Shown piece by piece: positions 9,153-18,375 of a stretch of DNA of 64,000 nt (within the stretch, counting starts at the first letter, position 1; each line of letters starts with the position of its first letter). The stretch comes from JABMNT01 sp048262655 (lineage in GTDB: Bacteria > Pseudomonadota > Alphaproteobacteria > Rhodospirillales > Casp-alpha2). The translations under genes were made by a program, and so were the position numbers. The notes below the pieces were generated by a model. That model was not told the DNA's origin, searched no databases, and saw only the letters and a program-made list of their open reading frames with translations. Where the stretch lies: assembly GCA_048262655.1 (NCBI GenBank), contig JBLXEY010000010.1, positions 34,649 through 98,648 of the forward strand, read 5' to 3'.

Positions 9153-9995
9153 CTATCCCCCTGCCCTAAATTCGAGCAAACAATCGAACTCTGGTATTCG
9201 CACCGTCAACTGCTCTTCGCACTCACGCGTCGGCAAGTTCAGGTTCTTTGCACGCGTTCGAATTTCATCGATGCGATCAACAACAATAATCATTGCGCCA
9301 AAAATAGATTCTCTTGCCTCCATAGATGAAGCCAAAGCCTCATATCTTGCCCGATATTGAGACGGAGAAAGTACCGACAATTCCGCGCCCTTAATCTTTA
9401 TGTAGACTTCACCATCTCGTTGATTGAGCGGTTGTTGCAGCATTTCAGCAAGGGTTTCCGCCTCCTGCTTATGACGCTCAGACACCAGAATAAATCCCGC
9501 AATTGATTGCGATGTGTTCGGGTGTTTTTGCCATTCCTTGCGCCAGACAAGCTCAGGCGTTTTGTGGTCACAAAAATACACGCGACCGCCACCGATAGCT
9601 TCTGCTCGCGCTGTTACAGTCCGAAAGTTGGCTTGAAACGTCCCGTCCGGCAATTCAACCGGGCGTGAAAACGATGTAGGTTTGCCACCCTCATATCCAC
9701 ATTTTTTAAGATGTTGATAGGTTTCGTCTGCATCATCAGTTTTAAAAACCAACCCATTAATCCCAACGGGTGCGCTCAGCACCTCCGGACGCGCAGGAGG
9801 CAATCCTTTGGTTTCTTCGGGCAGACCGATGAGTTCTAGATAGTCGTCTAAAAACATCATTGAATGATTGATTGAACCAAGGGAATGGAAACCGCGTTCC
9901 GTGAGATGAAAGCCGAGCGCACGAAACAGGGTTTGAGCTTGATCTAACTGATAATGCACATTGATAACGGCATGGTCTAGCGTCGGCAGCGTCAC
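9153..9995 (-). CDS. VOC-fold glyoxalase-like protein
   Basis: A 280-residue protein with an N-terminal vicinal-oxygen-chelate domain of the Glyoxalase_3 type: LPTLDHAVINV at the start supplies the first metal-ligand His, with YLELIGLPEE and GINGLVFKTDD following, and a second related half near GGGRVYFCDHKTPELVW. The family includes dioxygenases, isomerases and resistance proteins; the substrate is unknown. Translation appears to begin at GTG 9993-9995, directly against the mrcA stop (TAG, 9996-9998), so the two genes are probably translationally coupled. That tight join links an otherwise unrelated enzyme to cell-wall synthesis expression. Confidence 0.8.
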   Translation of the reverse strand: MTLPTLDHAVINVHYQLDQAQTLFRALGFHLTERGFHSLGSINHSMMFLDDYLELIGLPEETKGLPPARPEVLSAPVGINGLVFKTDDADETYQHLKKCGYEGGKPTSFSRPVELPDGTFQANFRTVTARAEAIGGGRVYFCDHKTPELVWRKEWQKHPNTSQSIAGFILVSERHKQEAETLAEMLQQPLNQRDGEVYIKIKGAELSVLSPSQYRARYEALASSMEARESIFGAMIIVVDRIDEIRTRAKNLNLPTRECEEQLTVRIPEFDCLLEFRAGG

Positions 9996-12440
9996 CTAGA
10001 ACAACCCGCCTGTACCACTTGCAGAACTTACGCCGCCACCCGTTGGCGACCATGACTGGCCTTCAACAATCTGACTTTCGCCTGTGGGTTCCGTACCGGG
10101 CTTAAAAGCTTCTAAAATGATATCCTTATCACCGCTCCGAGCCAGCTGTCCGGTTCGGGCATTGATACGAACCATTCGCACATCGGGCGGAATCCGAAAC
10201 GGAATGGAGGCTTTGTCTGCAAGCGCTTCCATCATGAAATCGCGGAAAATTGGTGCCGAAACCGAGGAACCAGTCTCTCGACGCCCCAGGGGTACGGGCG
10301 TGTCAAAAGCAGCGAAAACACCAACCGCCAGATCAGGAGAGAACCCAACGAACCAGGTATCCCGCTCAAGGTTGGTTGTGCCGGTTTTACCTGCCAGAGG
10401 TTTTCCAACTTTTCTAATACGTACTCCGGTTCCCCGCTCTACGACGCCTTCAAGCATGCTAACCATCTGAAAAGCGCTAGCTGGATCTGTCAATTGTTCT
10501 CGGTTGTCGGGAATCCGAGGCGTCGCTTGATCTTCCCAAAACCGTTCACGGCAACTTTTGCATAAGCGATTGTCGTGACGAAAGATCGTCCGTCCATGCC
10601 GGTCCTGAATACGGTCAATCAAAGTCGGTGTAATTTTTTTACCGCCGTTGACCAGCATCGCATATCCAGTCGTGATCCGCATCAGTGATGTTTCAGTGGC
10701 GCCCAATGAAGTCGCAAGAGTTTTTGGCAATTTATCTACGATGCCAAATCTTCTGGCATATTCGGAAATCCGATCCATGCCTACTGTCTGCGCCAGTCGA
10801 ACGGTCATCAGGTTGCGGGACTTTTCAATGCCCAAGCGCATGGTCGACGGACCATAGAATTTTTTTGCGTAGTTGGCTGGACGCCATTTGGGAAGTCCCG
10901 GCCCTTGATCGATTACAAAGGGAGCATCGAGGATCAAGGTCGATGGCGTATATCCCTGGTCAAGCGCGGCCAGATAAACAAAAGGTTTAAAAGCCGAGCC
11001 GGGTTGGCGGTATGCCTGCGCAACCCGGTTAAATTGGCTACGGTCGTGCGAATAACCGCCTGCCATGGCCAGCACACGCCCTGTATGGGGGTCCATTGCA
11101 ACAAGCCCGCCATTGATATCCGGTATTTGACGCAGTCCATAAAACCCCTCTGGATAGGGTTCCCCCTTTGAATCCACGCTAACGGCTTCAACCGCAATCA
11201 GATCCGCGACCGCGAGCACATCTGCCGGTCTTTTAACTTTGGGCCCTCGCTTTTGCCCCTCTAGCCAAGGACGCGCCCAAGACAACTCTCGTAACGGAAT
11301 TCGGCCTTTGCTGCCATCTTCCAGGCCGATGTGTGCATATTCGGCCTCTAACCCCAGGACCACAGCCAACGACCACGACAGCAGCCCCTTGGGACGAGGC
11401 ACACTATTAATTGCGCGTTTCCAGTCACCGGGCAAACCCAGGCGGCTGTCGGGAGGCAGTTTTGCAAGCGGGCCACGCCATCCATGACGACGGTCATAGG
11501 CAATCAACCCATTACGCAATGTCCGGTTGGCAATTTCCTGTAACTTCGGGTCCAAGGTCGTGCGAACAGACAACCCACCTTTATACAGTTTCTCTTCACC
11601 ATATTGCCCGGCCAGTTCGCGTCTGACATCTTCCGCAAAAAACGGGGCTTCTACGAACTGTGTTTCGGAACGCTGATAGGTTGTCAGCGGCATTTTCTTG
11701 GCTTCCGTCGCTTCATCCAGTTCGATAAAGCCGCCCAATTGCATCCGATCAATGACCCAATTGCGGCGTATAACTGCGGCCCGATGTTTTTTTCTGGGGT
11801 GATAATTATTGGGCGCTTTCGGAAGGGCTGCAAGAAACGCGGCTTCCTCAATAGACAATTGGTCGAGCGATTTATCAAAGTAATTAAGTGCCGCTGCCGC
11901 CACACCGTAGGCCCCAAAACCCAAATAGATTTCGTTTAGATACAACTCCAGGATACGTTTTTTGGGTAGCGCTTTTTCAATTCGTAATGCCAGAATGGCC
12001 TCTTTAACTTTCCGTTTCCAAGAGACTTCATTGGTGAGAAGAAAGTTCTTTGCGACTTGCTGTGTAATCGTCGATGCGCCGACCATTCGTCGATCTTTGC
12101 CAATATTTTTAATATTGACGACGACGGCTCGGATCACACCCAAGGGATCTATACCGATGTGGTTATAGAAATTTTTGTCTTCAGCTGCCAAGAAGGCATT
12201 AACCACGCGTTTGGGCATAGCTTCAAGCGGCACGAAAACACGTTTCTGGATAGCATACTCGGCCAGCAAACGACCGTCACCCGCATGAATGCGGGTCATA
12301 ACCGGCGGCTCATAGTCGGCTAGTTGACGGTGTTCAGGTAAATCCTTACCGAACTTTTGAAAAACATAGAGTGCCCCCCCTAAGCCTGCCAAGCCGAGCA
12401 AAAAGCATAATCCCAGTGTCGTTAGAAGTATTCGAACCAT
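9996..12440 (-). CDS. mrcA: Penicillin-binding protein 1A, bifunctional transglycosylase/transpeptidase
   Basis: An 814-residue class A PBP that polymerises lipid II and cross-links peptidoglycan. An N-terminal signal anchor (about residues 4-27) precedes a GT51 domain with AAEDKNFYNHIGID (catalytic Glu) and VGASTITQQVAKNFLL. An OB-like insert is followed by the transpeptidase domain with SxxK in QPGSAFKPFVYL, SxN in KSRNLM and KTG in AGKTGTTNLERDTW. All key residues are present. The C-terminus is Gly/Ser-rich. It lies 133 bases downstream of amiC on the same strand, the usual alphaproteobacterial order rne / amiC-mrcA. Confidence 0.95.
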   Translation of the reverse strand: MVRILLTTLGLCFLLGLAGLGGALYVFQKFGKDLPEHRQLADYEPPVMTRIHAGDGRLLAEYAIQKRVFVPLEAMPKRVVNAFLAAEDKNFYNHIGIDPLGVIRAVVVNIKNIGKDRRMVGASTITQQVAKNFLLTNEVSWKRKVKEAILALRIEKALPKKRILELYLNEIYLGFGAYGVAAAALNYFDKSLDQLSIEEAAFLAALPKAPNNYHPRKKHRAAVIRRNWVIDRMQLGGFIELDEATEAKKMPLTTYQRSETQFVEAPFFAEDVRRELAGQYGEEKLYKGGLSVRTTLDPKLQEIANRTLRNGLIAYDRRHGWRGPLAKLPPDSRLGLPGDWKRAINSVPRPKGLLSWSLAVVLGLEAEYAHIGLEDGSKGRIPLRELSWARPWLEGQKRGPKVKRPADVLAVADLIAVEAVSVDSKGEPYPEGFYGLRQIPDINGGLVAMDPHTGRVLAMAGGYSHDRSQFNRVAQAYRQPGSAFKPFVYLAALDQGYTPSTLILDAPFVIDQGPGLPKWRPANYAKKFYGPSTMRLGIEKSRNLMTVRLAQTVGMDRISEYARRFGIVDKLPKTLATSLGATETSLMRITTGYAMLVNGGKKITPTLIDRIQDRHGRTIFRHDNRLCKSCRERFWEDQATPRIPDNREQLTDPASAFQMVSMLEGVVERGTGVRIRKVGKPLAGKTGTTNLERDTWFVGFSPDLAVGVFAAFDTPVPLGRRETGSSVSAPIFRDFMMEALADKASIPFRIPPDVRMVRINARTGQLARSGDKDIILEAFKPGTEPTGESQIVEGQSWSPTGGGVSSASGTGGLF

Positions 12441-12573
12441 TTATTGTTATCTCTAAACTTCTTTAAACTGCATAAGGGGCATATTCCGCACACACCCGTC
12501 TGCGCTTAAGTAGCACAGAATAAGCAAACTGCAGAGTCGCTTAACGCAGAATTTTGACAAAAATAGGGCGATA

Positions 12574-14010
12574 TTACTGTCTATTGGCCTCTTCGACTTC
12601 CGAAAAATAGGTTTTGATGGCTTCGACAATTCCGGAAGCGAATTTTTTTCGATAGGCACTTGATTGCAGCATCCGTTCGTCATTGCGGTTGGAGAGGAAG
12701 CCCATCTCAATCAAAACCGATGGAATATCCGGCGCTTTCAAAACAGCAAAACCAGCAAAGCGATGCGTATTTCGTAACAGTCGTGTCCTGCGTTTCAGTT
12801 CCCCGACCACCTGAGTTGCAAACCGAACAGATTGGTTCATCGATTCGCGCTGAGCCAAATCAATAAGGATATTGGCCACATCCTGACTTTCATGTGACAA
12901 ATCCATTCCCGCAATCAAATCGGATTTATTTTCTTTTTCAGCCAGCGTTGCCGCTTCTTTATCTGATGCATTCTCAGATAGCGTGTAGACTGAAGGGCCA
13001 TGGGTTTTTGTGTTTTTCACCGCGTCTGCATGCAGCGATATGAACAGATCTGCACTTGAATCCCGAGCAATTTTTACCCGTTTACGCAAGGGAATAAAGA
13101 TGTCGCGATCTCGTGTCATGACAGCACGGAATTGACGCGTTGCATTCAACTGCTTCGCAAGTTCGCGGGCCATCGCCAGAGTGATGTGCTTTTCATAGAC
13201 ACCACTTGTTCCAATCGTGCCCGGGTCTGCGCCGCCATGCCCCGAATCGACAACAATGACTTTCTTTTCGTTTGTCGGCCGAATTGCCGGTTTACGCGGT
13301 GCAGGCCTGAAAGCGGAAACCAGTTTCTTGATTTCAGCATTGGGCTCGTTTGATTTCTTTTTCGCCGGCGCTGCCCGAACCAATTTGGCCGCCGCTTGTG
13401 AATCGATTCGCGGTTTCGTTATGGTTGAGCGATTAATTACTTCGGGCTTAGATACAGCGGGCGAGGATGGTGCTTTTGCGACCGAGGCGCCGGCCAGCGG
13501 CTTGGATGGTTTATCTATCTGACCGGGCTGCGCTGACACAATGCTGATAGGAGGCGACTTTACCTGTCGCGCAAAAGCTTTTTCCGAAACAGATGCCAAA
13601 TCAATTACCAACCGGAACCCGCGCGGCCCAGACGGCTCTAACAAAAAAGCTTTCTTAATAGCTGCCGGAGATCTGAGGTCTACGACAACTCGCGAGTTTC
13701 CGGGTTTATATAGACCATATCGAAGTGTTTCGAAAACTCCGACCCTACTCGGCAACGGGCGCGGCGGTAATCGCCAGCCAACTTCCGGCATATCGACAAC
13801 AACCCTGTTCGGGTTGGCGAGCATAAAAACATTGAAATTTAGATCCCGCGTAAACTCAAACACGACCCGAGTTCGCTTTGCTTTTTCAGAAACGCGGACA
13901 TCCGTAACGACCGAATCTGCAGCTTCGAGCGGGCGCGCGGAAATAACCGCACTGGTTGCAACAACCATAACGATCACTAAAATTGCGCGCATTCCCTGCA
14001 TGTACCACAT
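12574..14010 (-). CDS. amiC: N-acetylmuramoyl-L-alanine amidase, AMIN plus Amidase_3
   Basis: A 478-residue secreted amidase that removes stem peptides from peptidoglycan, mainly during septum splitting. It has a signal peptide to about residue 30 (ILVIVMVVATSAVISA), an N-terminal AMIN septal-targeting domain (RVVFEFTRDLNFNVF, NRVVVDMPEVGW), a Pro/Lys/Ala-rich linker of about 100 residues, and a zinc amidase domain with IVVDSGHGGADPG, the Glu of VYEKHITL, LFISLHADA and IEMGFLSN. All zinc and catalytic residues are visible. The start may be ATG 14010 or the in-frame ATG six codons later, both just before the signal peptide. It probably forms an operon with mrcA. Confidence 0.93.
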   Translation of the reverse strand: MWYMQGMRAILVIVMVVATSAVISARPLEAADSVVTDVRVSEKAKRTRVVFEFTRDLNFNVFMLANPNRVVVDMPEVGWRLPPRPLPSRVGVFETLRYGLYKPGNSRVVVDLRSPAAIKKAFLLEPSGPRGFRLVIDLASVSEKAFARQVKSPPISIVSAQPGQIDKPSKPLAGASVAKAPSSPAVSKPEVINRSTITKPRIDSQAAAKLVRAAPAKKKSNEPNAEIKKLVSAFRPAPRKPAIRPTNEKKVIVVDSGHGGADPGTIGTSGVYEKHITLAMARELAKQLNATRQFRAVMTRDRDIFIPLRKRVKIARDSSADLFISLHADAVKNTKTHGPSVYTLSENASDKEAATLAEKENKSDLIAGMDLSHESQDVANILIDLAQRESMNQSVRFATQVVGELKRRTRLLRNTHRFAGFAVLKAPDIPSVLIEMGFLSNRNDERMLQSSAYRKKFASGIVEAIKTYFSEVEEANRQ

Positions 14011-14482
14011 ATAGATCGGCCTAAGACTTCAGACGCCAATATAGGGGATAAATACCGCCGGGTTCAAACCCTTTACGGCACCTCGCCAGACAATCTGAAA
14101 GTCATAAATATTTCATCAAACATCAAAAGAACATTGTAGAATCAATTCCCTACCTATATGTTAACACTGTAACGCGTTTGCTAAATTTGAAATGACTTTT
14201 CTGAAGCCTTGCCGACTTGGCACTGGTTTTTCCGCAAACGAGCTACTGAACTTAACGCTGGACGTGTTCACAGACTCTAACAATCGAACCTGTCCAGATT
14301 CACAATTAAAGGTTTTTATCGAATGCCAGTTAGAGCAGCGCCAGTTTCTCCAATATCTACACGCCGGGCAACCGACGTGATGGGAGAACTCGCAAGCGCC
14401 GCTGGCTTCATTGAAACACGCGATACGGAACGGCTCAGCCTTGCTGCAGCGGTTGCGCTATCGTCTCGGAGTTTTGGAATAA
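14011..14482. other. Divergent intergenic region between amiC and rne
   Basis: These 472 bases separate divergent amiC and rne and must hold both promoters and a long rne leader. The part at about 14100-14180 is AT-rich. In E. coli the rne leader mediates feedback cleavage by RNase E; such a role is possible here but I could not pick out a specific hairpin. Short open frames in this region lack ribosome sites and family resemblance, so I do not call them genes. Confidence 0.5.
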
Positions 14483-17110
14483 ATGACAATGAAACGCATG
14501 CTAATCGACGCATCCCACCCGGAAGAGACCCGGGTCGTGATCGTCAATGGGAACAGACTAGAAGACTTTGACGTCGAGGTTGAATCACGAAAGCAGTTAA
14601 AAGGGAATATCTATTTAGCTAAAGTAACACGGGTTGAACCGTCGTTGCAGGCCGCTTTTGTGGATTACGGCGGAAACCGGCATGGTTTCCTCGCTTTTAG
14701 TGAAATTCACCCTGACTACTATCAAATACCAGTTGAAGACCGCGAAGCTTTGATGGCCGAAGAGGCCAGCGAAGAAACGGAGGAATCGGACGACGAGGCC
14801 CAGGTAGCCGAGGGTTCTGTAGAAACGCTTGGCGGTGATGATACAGACGAGGTCGAAGCCCGTCGCACACATAAATCACGGCGCAACTACCGCATACAAG
14901 AAGTCGTAAAGCGTGGCCAAATCCTCTTGATTCAGGTCGTCAAAGAAGAGCGCGGCGGCAAGGGTGCGGCTTTGACGACTTACCTGTCATTGGCGGGTCG
15001 TTATTGCGTGCTAATGCCTAACACGCCTCGCGGTGGTGGTATTTCGCGCAAGATCAGCAATGGCGTTGATCGCAAGCGCCTTAAGGTCATTATAAACGAT
15101 CTCGGCATTCCCGAAGGAATCGCCGTCATCGTGCGAACGGCTGGGGCGAAGCGGTCCAAAGCCGAAATCAAACGTGATTATGAGTACTTGTTACGGCTAT
15201 GGACACAGATACGCGAGACGACGCTCGAATCGATTGCCCCGTGTGTTGTGCACGAGGAAGGCAACCTGATTAAGCGATCGATCCGGGACCTCTACGACAA
15301 GGAAATCGACGAAGTCGTTGTTGCTGGTGACAGTGGTTATCGAATGGCAAAAGACTTCATGAAGTTGCTCATCCCCAGTCACGCTAAACGTGTACAACCT
15401 TTCAAAGATGAAGGGGTTTCGCTTACGCAGCACTATCAATTGGAAAGTCAGCTTTCTGTTATTCATTCGCCCGAAGTTCATATGCGCTCTGGGGGATATA
15501 TCGTCATAAACCCGACAGAAGCCTTGGTTTCGATTGATGTGAACTCTGGAAAAGCGACCAAAGAACGCAACATTGAAGAAACGGCGCTTAAGACCAATCT
15601 GGAAGCGGCCGACGAGATTGCTCGTCAACTTAAATTACGTGATTTGGCCGGATTGATCGTTATCGATTTCATCGATATGGAGGTCAACCGAAACCAGGTT
15701 CGCGTGGAACGGCAGCTTAAAGACGCGATGCGTAATGACCGTGCGCGAATTCAGATCGGACGAATCAGCCCCTTTGGCCTTTTAGAACTTTCCCGCCAGC
15801 GTTTGCGTCCAAGCCTGCTCGAGACCAGTTCTGAACCCTGCCCACATTGTGAAGGCACGGGTGTACGAAGATCAACGGATTCGACGGCACTGCATATCTT
15901 GCGTATGATTGAAGACGAATGCACGCGGCGCAAAGCAGATGATTTAACACTGTTCGTTCCGACCGCAGTGGCTTTATATCTCCTCAACTTTAAGCGTCAG
16001 GCATTGGCCGACATTGAAGCGCGCTATGAAACAAGCATTGTCGTCGAAAACGACGATACGCTGATTCCGCCGGATTGCCGAATTGAGCGCAAGGGTGACA
16101 TTAAGAACCTCGAGCAGCCCAAACAAAAGCCTGTTCACAACAACCAACAACAGAACCGTTTTCAAGATGACGACGACTCGAATGGCGAAGGCGGCAAACG
16201 TCGCAAGCGACGCCGCGGGCGACGTCGCAAACGCTCTGATAATGACAATGTGACACCATCGGACGACAACACGCAGGATACCGAGACAGAAGAAACGTCG
16301 TCTACGGAAACAGTCGCATCGGCCGAGGGAGAAGATTCCCAAAGCAAACGGCGTCGGCGTGGTCGCCGCGGCGGTAGAAACCGTAGTCGCAAACCTGAAG
16401 ATCAGGCGAACGATAGCGGCGAAACGCAGGCAACAGATGAAGTTGCTGCGGTTGAAGCACCTGCAGCCGCCGCAGCAACAGCGGACTCTGCGGTTATCAG
16501 CAGCCCCGTTGAAGACGACAAGACCGAAGAAAAGCCCAAACGCCGTCGACGCCGTCGCAAGCCTTCTGAAGGTGATGCCTCTGAAGGCAATGAAGACAAC
16601 GCTGATGTTAAGGTCATCCCGATAACAACCGTCGACACGGAGCCCTCAAGTCCCACTCCAATGTCAGAAACAAGTGGTGATGCAGAACCGGAGACAGCAC
16701 CCGAACCTCAGGATGAAGTTAAAAAACCAGCGCGCAAGCCCCGCAAGAAACCAGCTGCGAAAAAAACAAAACCCGCAGCAGATGAGGGTTCTGCGACTAA
16801 AGATAGCGCCCCTGAGGCCACGGTGACGGATAGTGACGTTTCGGCTGAGCCTACTAAACCAAAGCGCCGCCGCCGGGCAAAAGCTGCAAGCACTGAACCG
16901 CTCCCTTCCGAACCTGGTGCGCCAGAAGGTGTGAAGGTTGTTGAACCTGTCGAAACACCAAGTCAGGTGACGCAGAAACCTGAACCCGTGATTGAGGCGG
17001 CACCAGAACCGGCTCCAGAGCCACAAATTGCTGCTGAACCCACCGTCGATGTCGCCCCAGAGCCGGCAGTCGAAGAGAAGCCCGCAAAACGGGGTTGGTG
17101 GCGACGCTAG
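14483..17110 (+). CDS. rne: Ribonuclease E
   Basis: An 875-residue endoribonuclease and degradosome scaffold. The N-terminal MLIDASHPEETRVVIV opens the RNase H-like/S1 region. The S1 domain carries an acidic insertion (about residues 92-133) common in alphaproteobacterial RNase E. A DNase I-like catalytic domain follows (VSIDVNSGKAT and IVIDFIDME contain the metal-binding Asp residues), then the zinc link PCPHCEGTGVRR (about 451-462). From about 550 to the end it is disordered, with alternating Arg-rich and acidic blocks, closing with KRGWWRR. There are two nearby ATGs (14483, 14489). Transcription ends at the hairpin just downstream. Confidence 0.96.
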   Translation: MTMKRMLIDASHPEETRVVIVNGNRLEDFDVEVESRKQLKGNIYLAKVTRVEPSLQAAFVDYGGNRHGFLAFSEIHPDYYQIPVEDREALMAEEASEETEESDDEAQVAEGSVETLGGDDTDEVEARRTHKSRRNYRIQEVVKRGQILLIQVVKEERGGKGAALTTYLSLAGRYCVLMPNTPRGGGISRKISNGVDRKRLKVIINDLGIPEGIAVIVRTAGAKRSKAEIKRDYEYLLRLWTQIRETTLESIAPCVVHEEGNLIKRSIRDLYDKEIDEVVVAGDSGYRMAKDFMKLLIPSHAKRVQPFKDEGVSLTQHYQLESQLSVIHSPEVHMRSGGYIVINPTEALVSIDVNSGKATKERNIEETALKTNLEAADEIARQLKLRDLAGLIVIDFIDMEVNRNQVRVERQLKDAMRNDRARIQIGRISPFGLLELSRQRLRPSLLETSSEPCPHCEGTGVRRSTDSTALHILRMIEDECTRRKADDLTLFVPTAVALYLLNFKRQALADIEARYETSIVVENDDTLIPPDCRIERKGDIKNLEQPKQKPVHNNQQQNRFQDDDDSNGEGGKRRKRRRGRRRKRSDNDNVTPSDDNTQDTETEETSSTETVASAEGEDSQSKRRRRGRRGGRNRSRKPEDQANDSGETQATDEVAAVEAPAAAAATADSAVISSPVEDDKTEEKPKRRRRRRKPSEGDASEGNEDNADVKVIPITTVDTEPSSPTPMSETSGDAEPETAPEPQDEVKKPARKPRKKPAAKKTKPAADEGSATKDSAPEATVTDSDVSAEPTKPKRRRRAKAASTEPLPSEPGAPEGVKVVEPVETPSQVTQKPEPVIEAAPEPAPEPQIAAEPTVDVAPEPAVEEKPAKRGWWRR

Positions 17111-17130
17111 AACGTGTTTGCGTGAATAGA

Positions 17131-17160
17131 AAACGGCGGCTATCAAGCCGCCGTTTTTAT
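17131..17160 (+). terminator. Rho-independent terminator between rne and the aminotransferase gene
   Basis: AAACGGCGGC (17131-17140), a 6-base loop, then GCCGCCGTTT (17147-17156) form a perfect 10-bp stem ending in a T run to 17158. On the other strand the stem is preceded by A residues that become the U tract, so it can also stop the convergent aminotransferase transcript. Confidence 0.92.
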
Positions 17161-17206
17161 TTATAAAAAAGTGATGGATCTCAAGAATTTGACCGTGTAC
17201 GGCCTG

Positions 17207-18364
17207 TTACTTGTGCCAATCGTGTAAACGTCGGCAGGCTTCAATCATTGTGGTGGTTTCACCAGCAAAAGAAAACCGCACATACTGGTGCCCACGCGAA
17301 GGATCAAAATCCGTACCAGGAGTCGCTGCAACACCGGTTTCCGCAAGCATCCGTGCACAGAACTCTGCGGCATCGTTGGTCAGGTCACGAATATCTGCAT
17401 AGATATAAAACGCGCCATCGGCCGATGCCAACTGATCAAATCCAGCTTTTGGCAGCTCGCTCAGTAACAGGTCTCTGTTTTTCGTATATCGGCGCAAATT
17501 GTTATCCAATTCGTCTCGACAGTCAAAAGCAGCCACCCCAGCGACCTGAGAGACAGTCGGCGCAGATATAAACAAATTTTGCGATAAACATTCAACAGAA
17601 CGCAAAAGATCTTCAGGCAATATCATCCAACCCAACCGCCAGCCTGTCATTGAGAAGTATTTTGAAAAACTATTGATCACGACAGCGTCGGCACTTAAGG
17701 CGGCAGCTGTCTGAGCCACCGTACCGTAAGTAATCCCATGATATATTTCGTCCGAAATGAAACGTATGTGTTGACCATTACAAAAATCGATCAATTGTTT
17801 TAAGTCATCTGGCGGCAACATGGTTCCCGTTGGATTTGAGGGGCTGGCGACAATCAATCCATGCAAGTTCCCGGACTTGCTGATTTCTTTTTTAAGAAGA
17901 GCAGGAGTCGGTTGAAAATTTGTTTCAGGTCCAGTTAGTAATTCGACGACTTCTATGCCAAGGGCACGCAGGATATTACGATAAGCCGGATAGCCAGGAC
18001 TGGCCAAAGCGACACGATCCCCTGCATCAAATGCCGCAAGAAATGACAGAACAAACCCGGCAGACGAACCCGTTGTCACGACCACACGTTCTGGCCCGAC
18101 ATCGACGCCGTATTGATTTTTATAATGCGTGGCGATGGCATTGCGAAGCGCTGGAATTCCAAATGCATCCGTATAGCCGAGTGTTTCGGCACCGACAGCG
18201 GCCTTTACGGCATCAACCACACCTTGTGGCGCGCCTGTACCCGGTTGCCCGACCTCCATATGCAAGACATTTTGGCCTTTGGCTTCGCGTTCATTAGCCG
18301 CCCGCATGACATCCATAACAATAAACGGTGGCACGAGTCCCCGTTGTGAGACTTTAAGACCCAA
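17207..18364 (-). CDS. Pyridoxal-phosphate aminotransferase, class I/II
   Basis: A 385-residue fold-type I aminotransferase. Recognisable are HMEVGQPGTGAP (substrate arm), TTGSSAGFVLSFLA, VASPSNPTGTMLP (cofactor-binding Asn), FISDEIYHGITYG, and the PLP-lysine site INSFSKYFSMTGWRLGW. The C-terminal RFSFAG supplies the carboxylate-binding Arg. It resembles AspB/Aro-type enzymes but the amino-acid preference cannot be read off. It starts 11 bases after the end of the gamma-glutamyltransferase-like gene, so the two are likely co-transcribed. Confidence 0.9.
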   Translation of the reverse strand: MGLKVSQRGLVPPFIVMDVMRAANEREAKGQNVLHMEVGQPGTGAPQGVVDAVKAAVGAETLGYTDAFGIPALRNAIATHYKNQYGVDVGPERVVVTTGSSAGFVLSFLAAFDAGDRVALASPGYPAYRNILRALGIEVVELLTGPETNFQPTPALLKKEISKSGNLHGLIVASPSNPTGTMLPPDDLKQLIDFCNGQHIRFISDEIYHGITYGTVAQTAAALSADAVVINSFSKYFSMTGWRLGWMILPEDLLRSVECLSQNLFISAPTVSQVAGVAAFDCRDELDNNLRRYTKNRDLLLSELPKAGFDQLASADGAFYIYADIRDLTNDAAEFCARMLAETGVAATPGTDFDPSRGHQYVRFSFAGETTTMIEACRRLHDWHK

Positions 18365-18375
18365 AGAAAAAACTC

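Noticed and set aside
14192..14571. Small genes in the rne leader
   Set aside because: Short frames with no ribosome site; one runs into rne in another frame.
16664..17146. Open frames on the opposite strand of the RNase E tail
   Set aside because: They mirror the repetitive Arg/Glu/Pro codons of rne and have no start signals or family resemblance.
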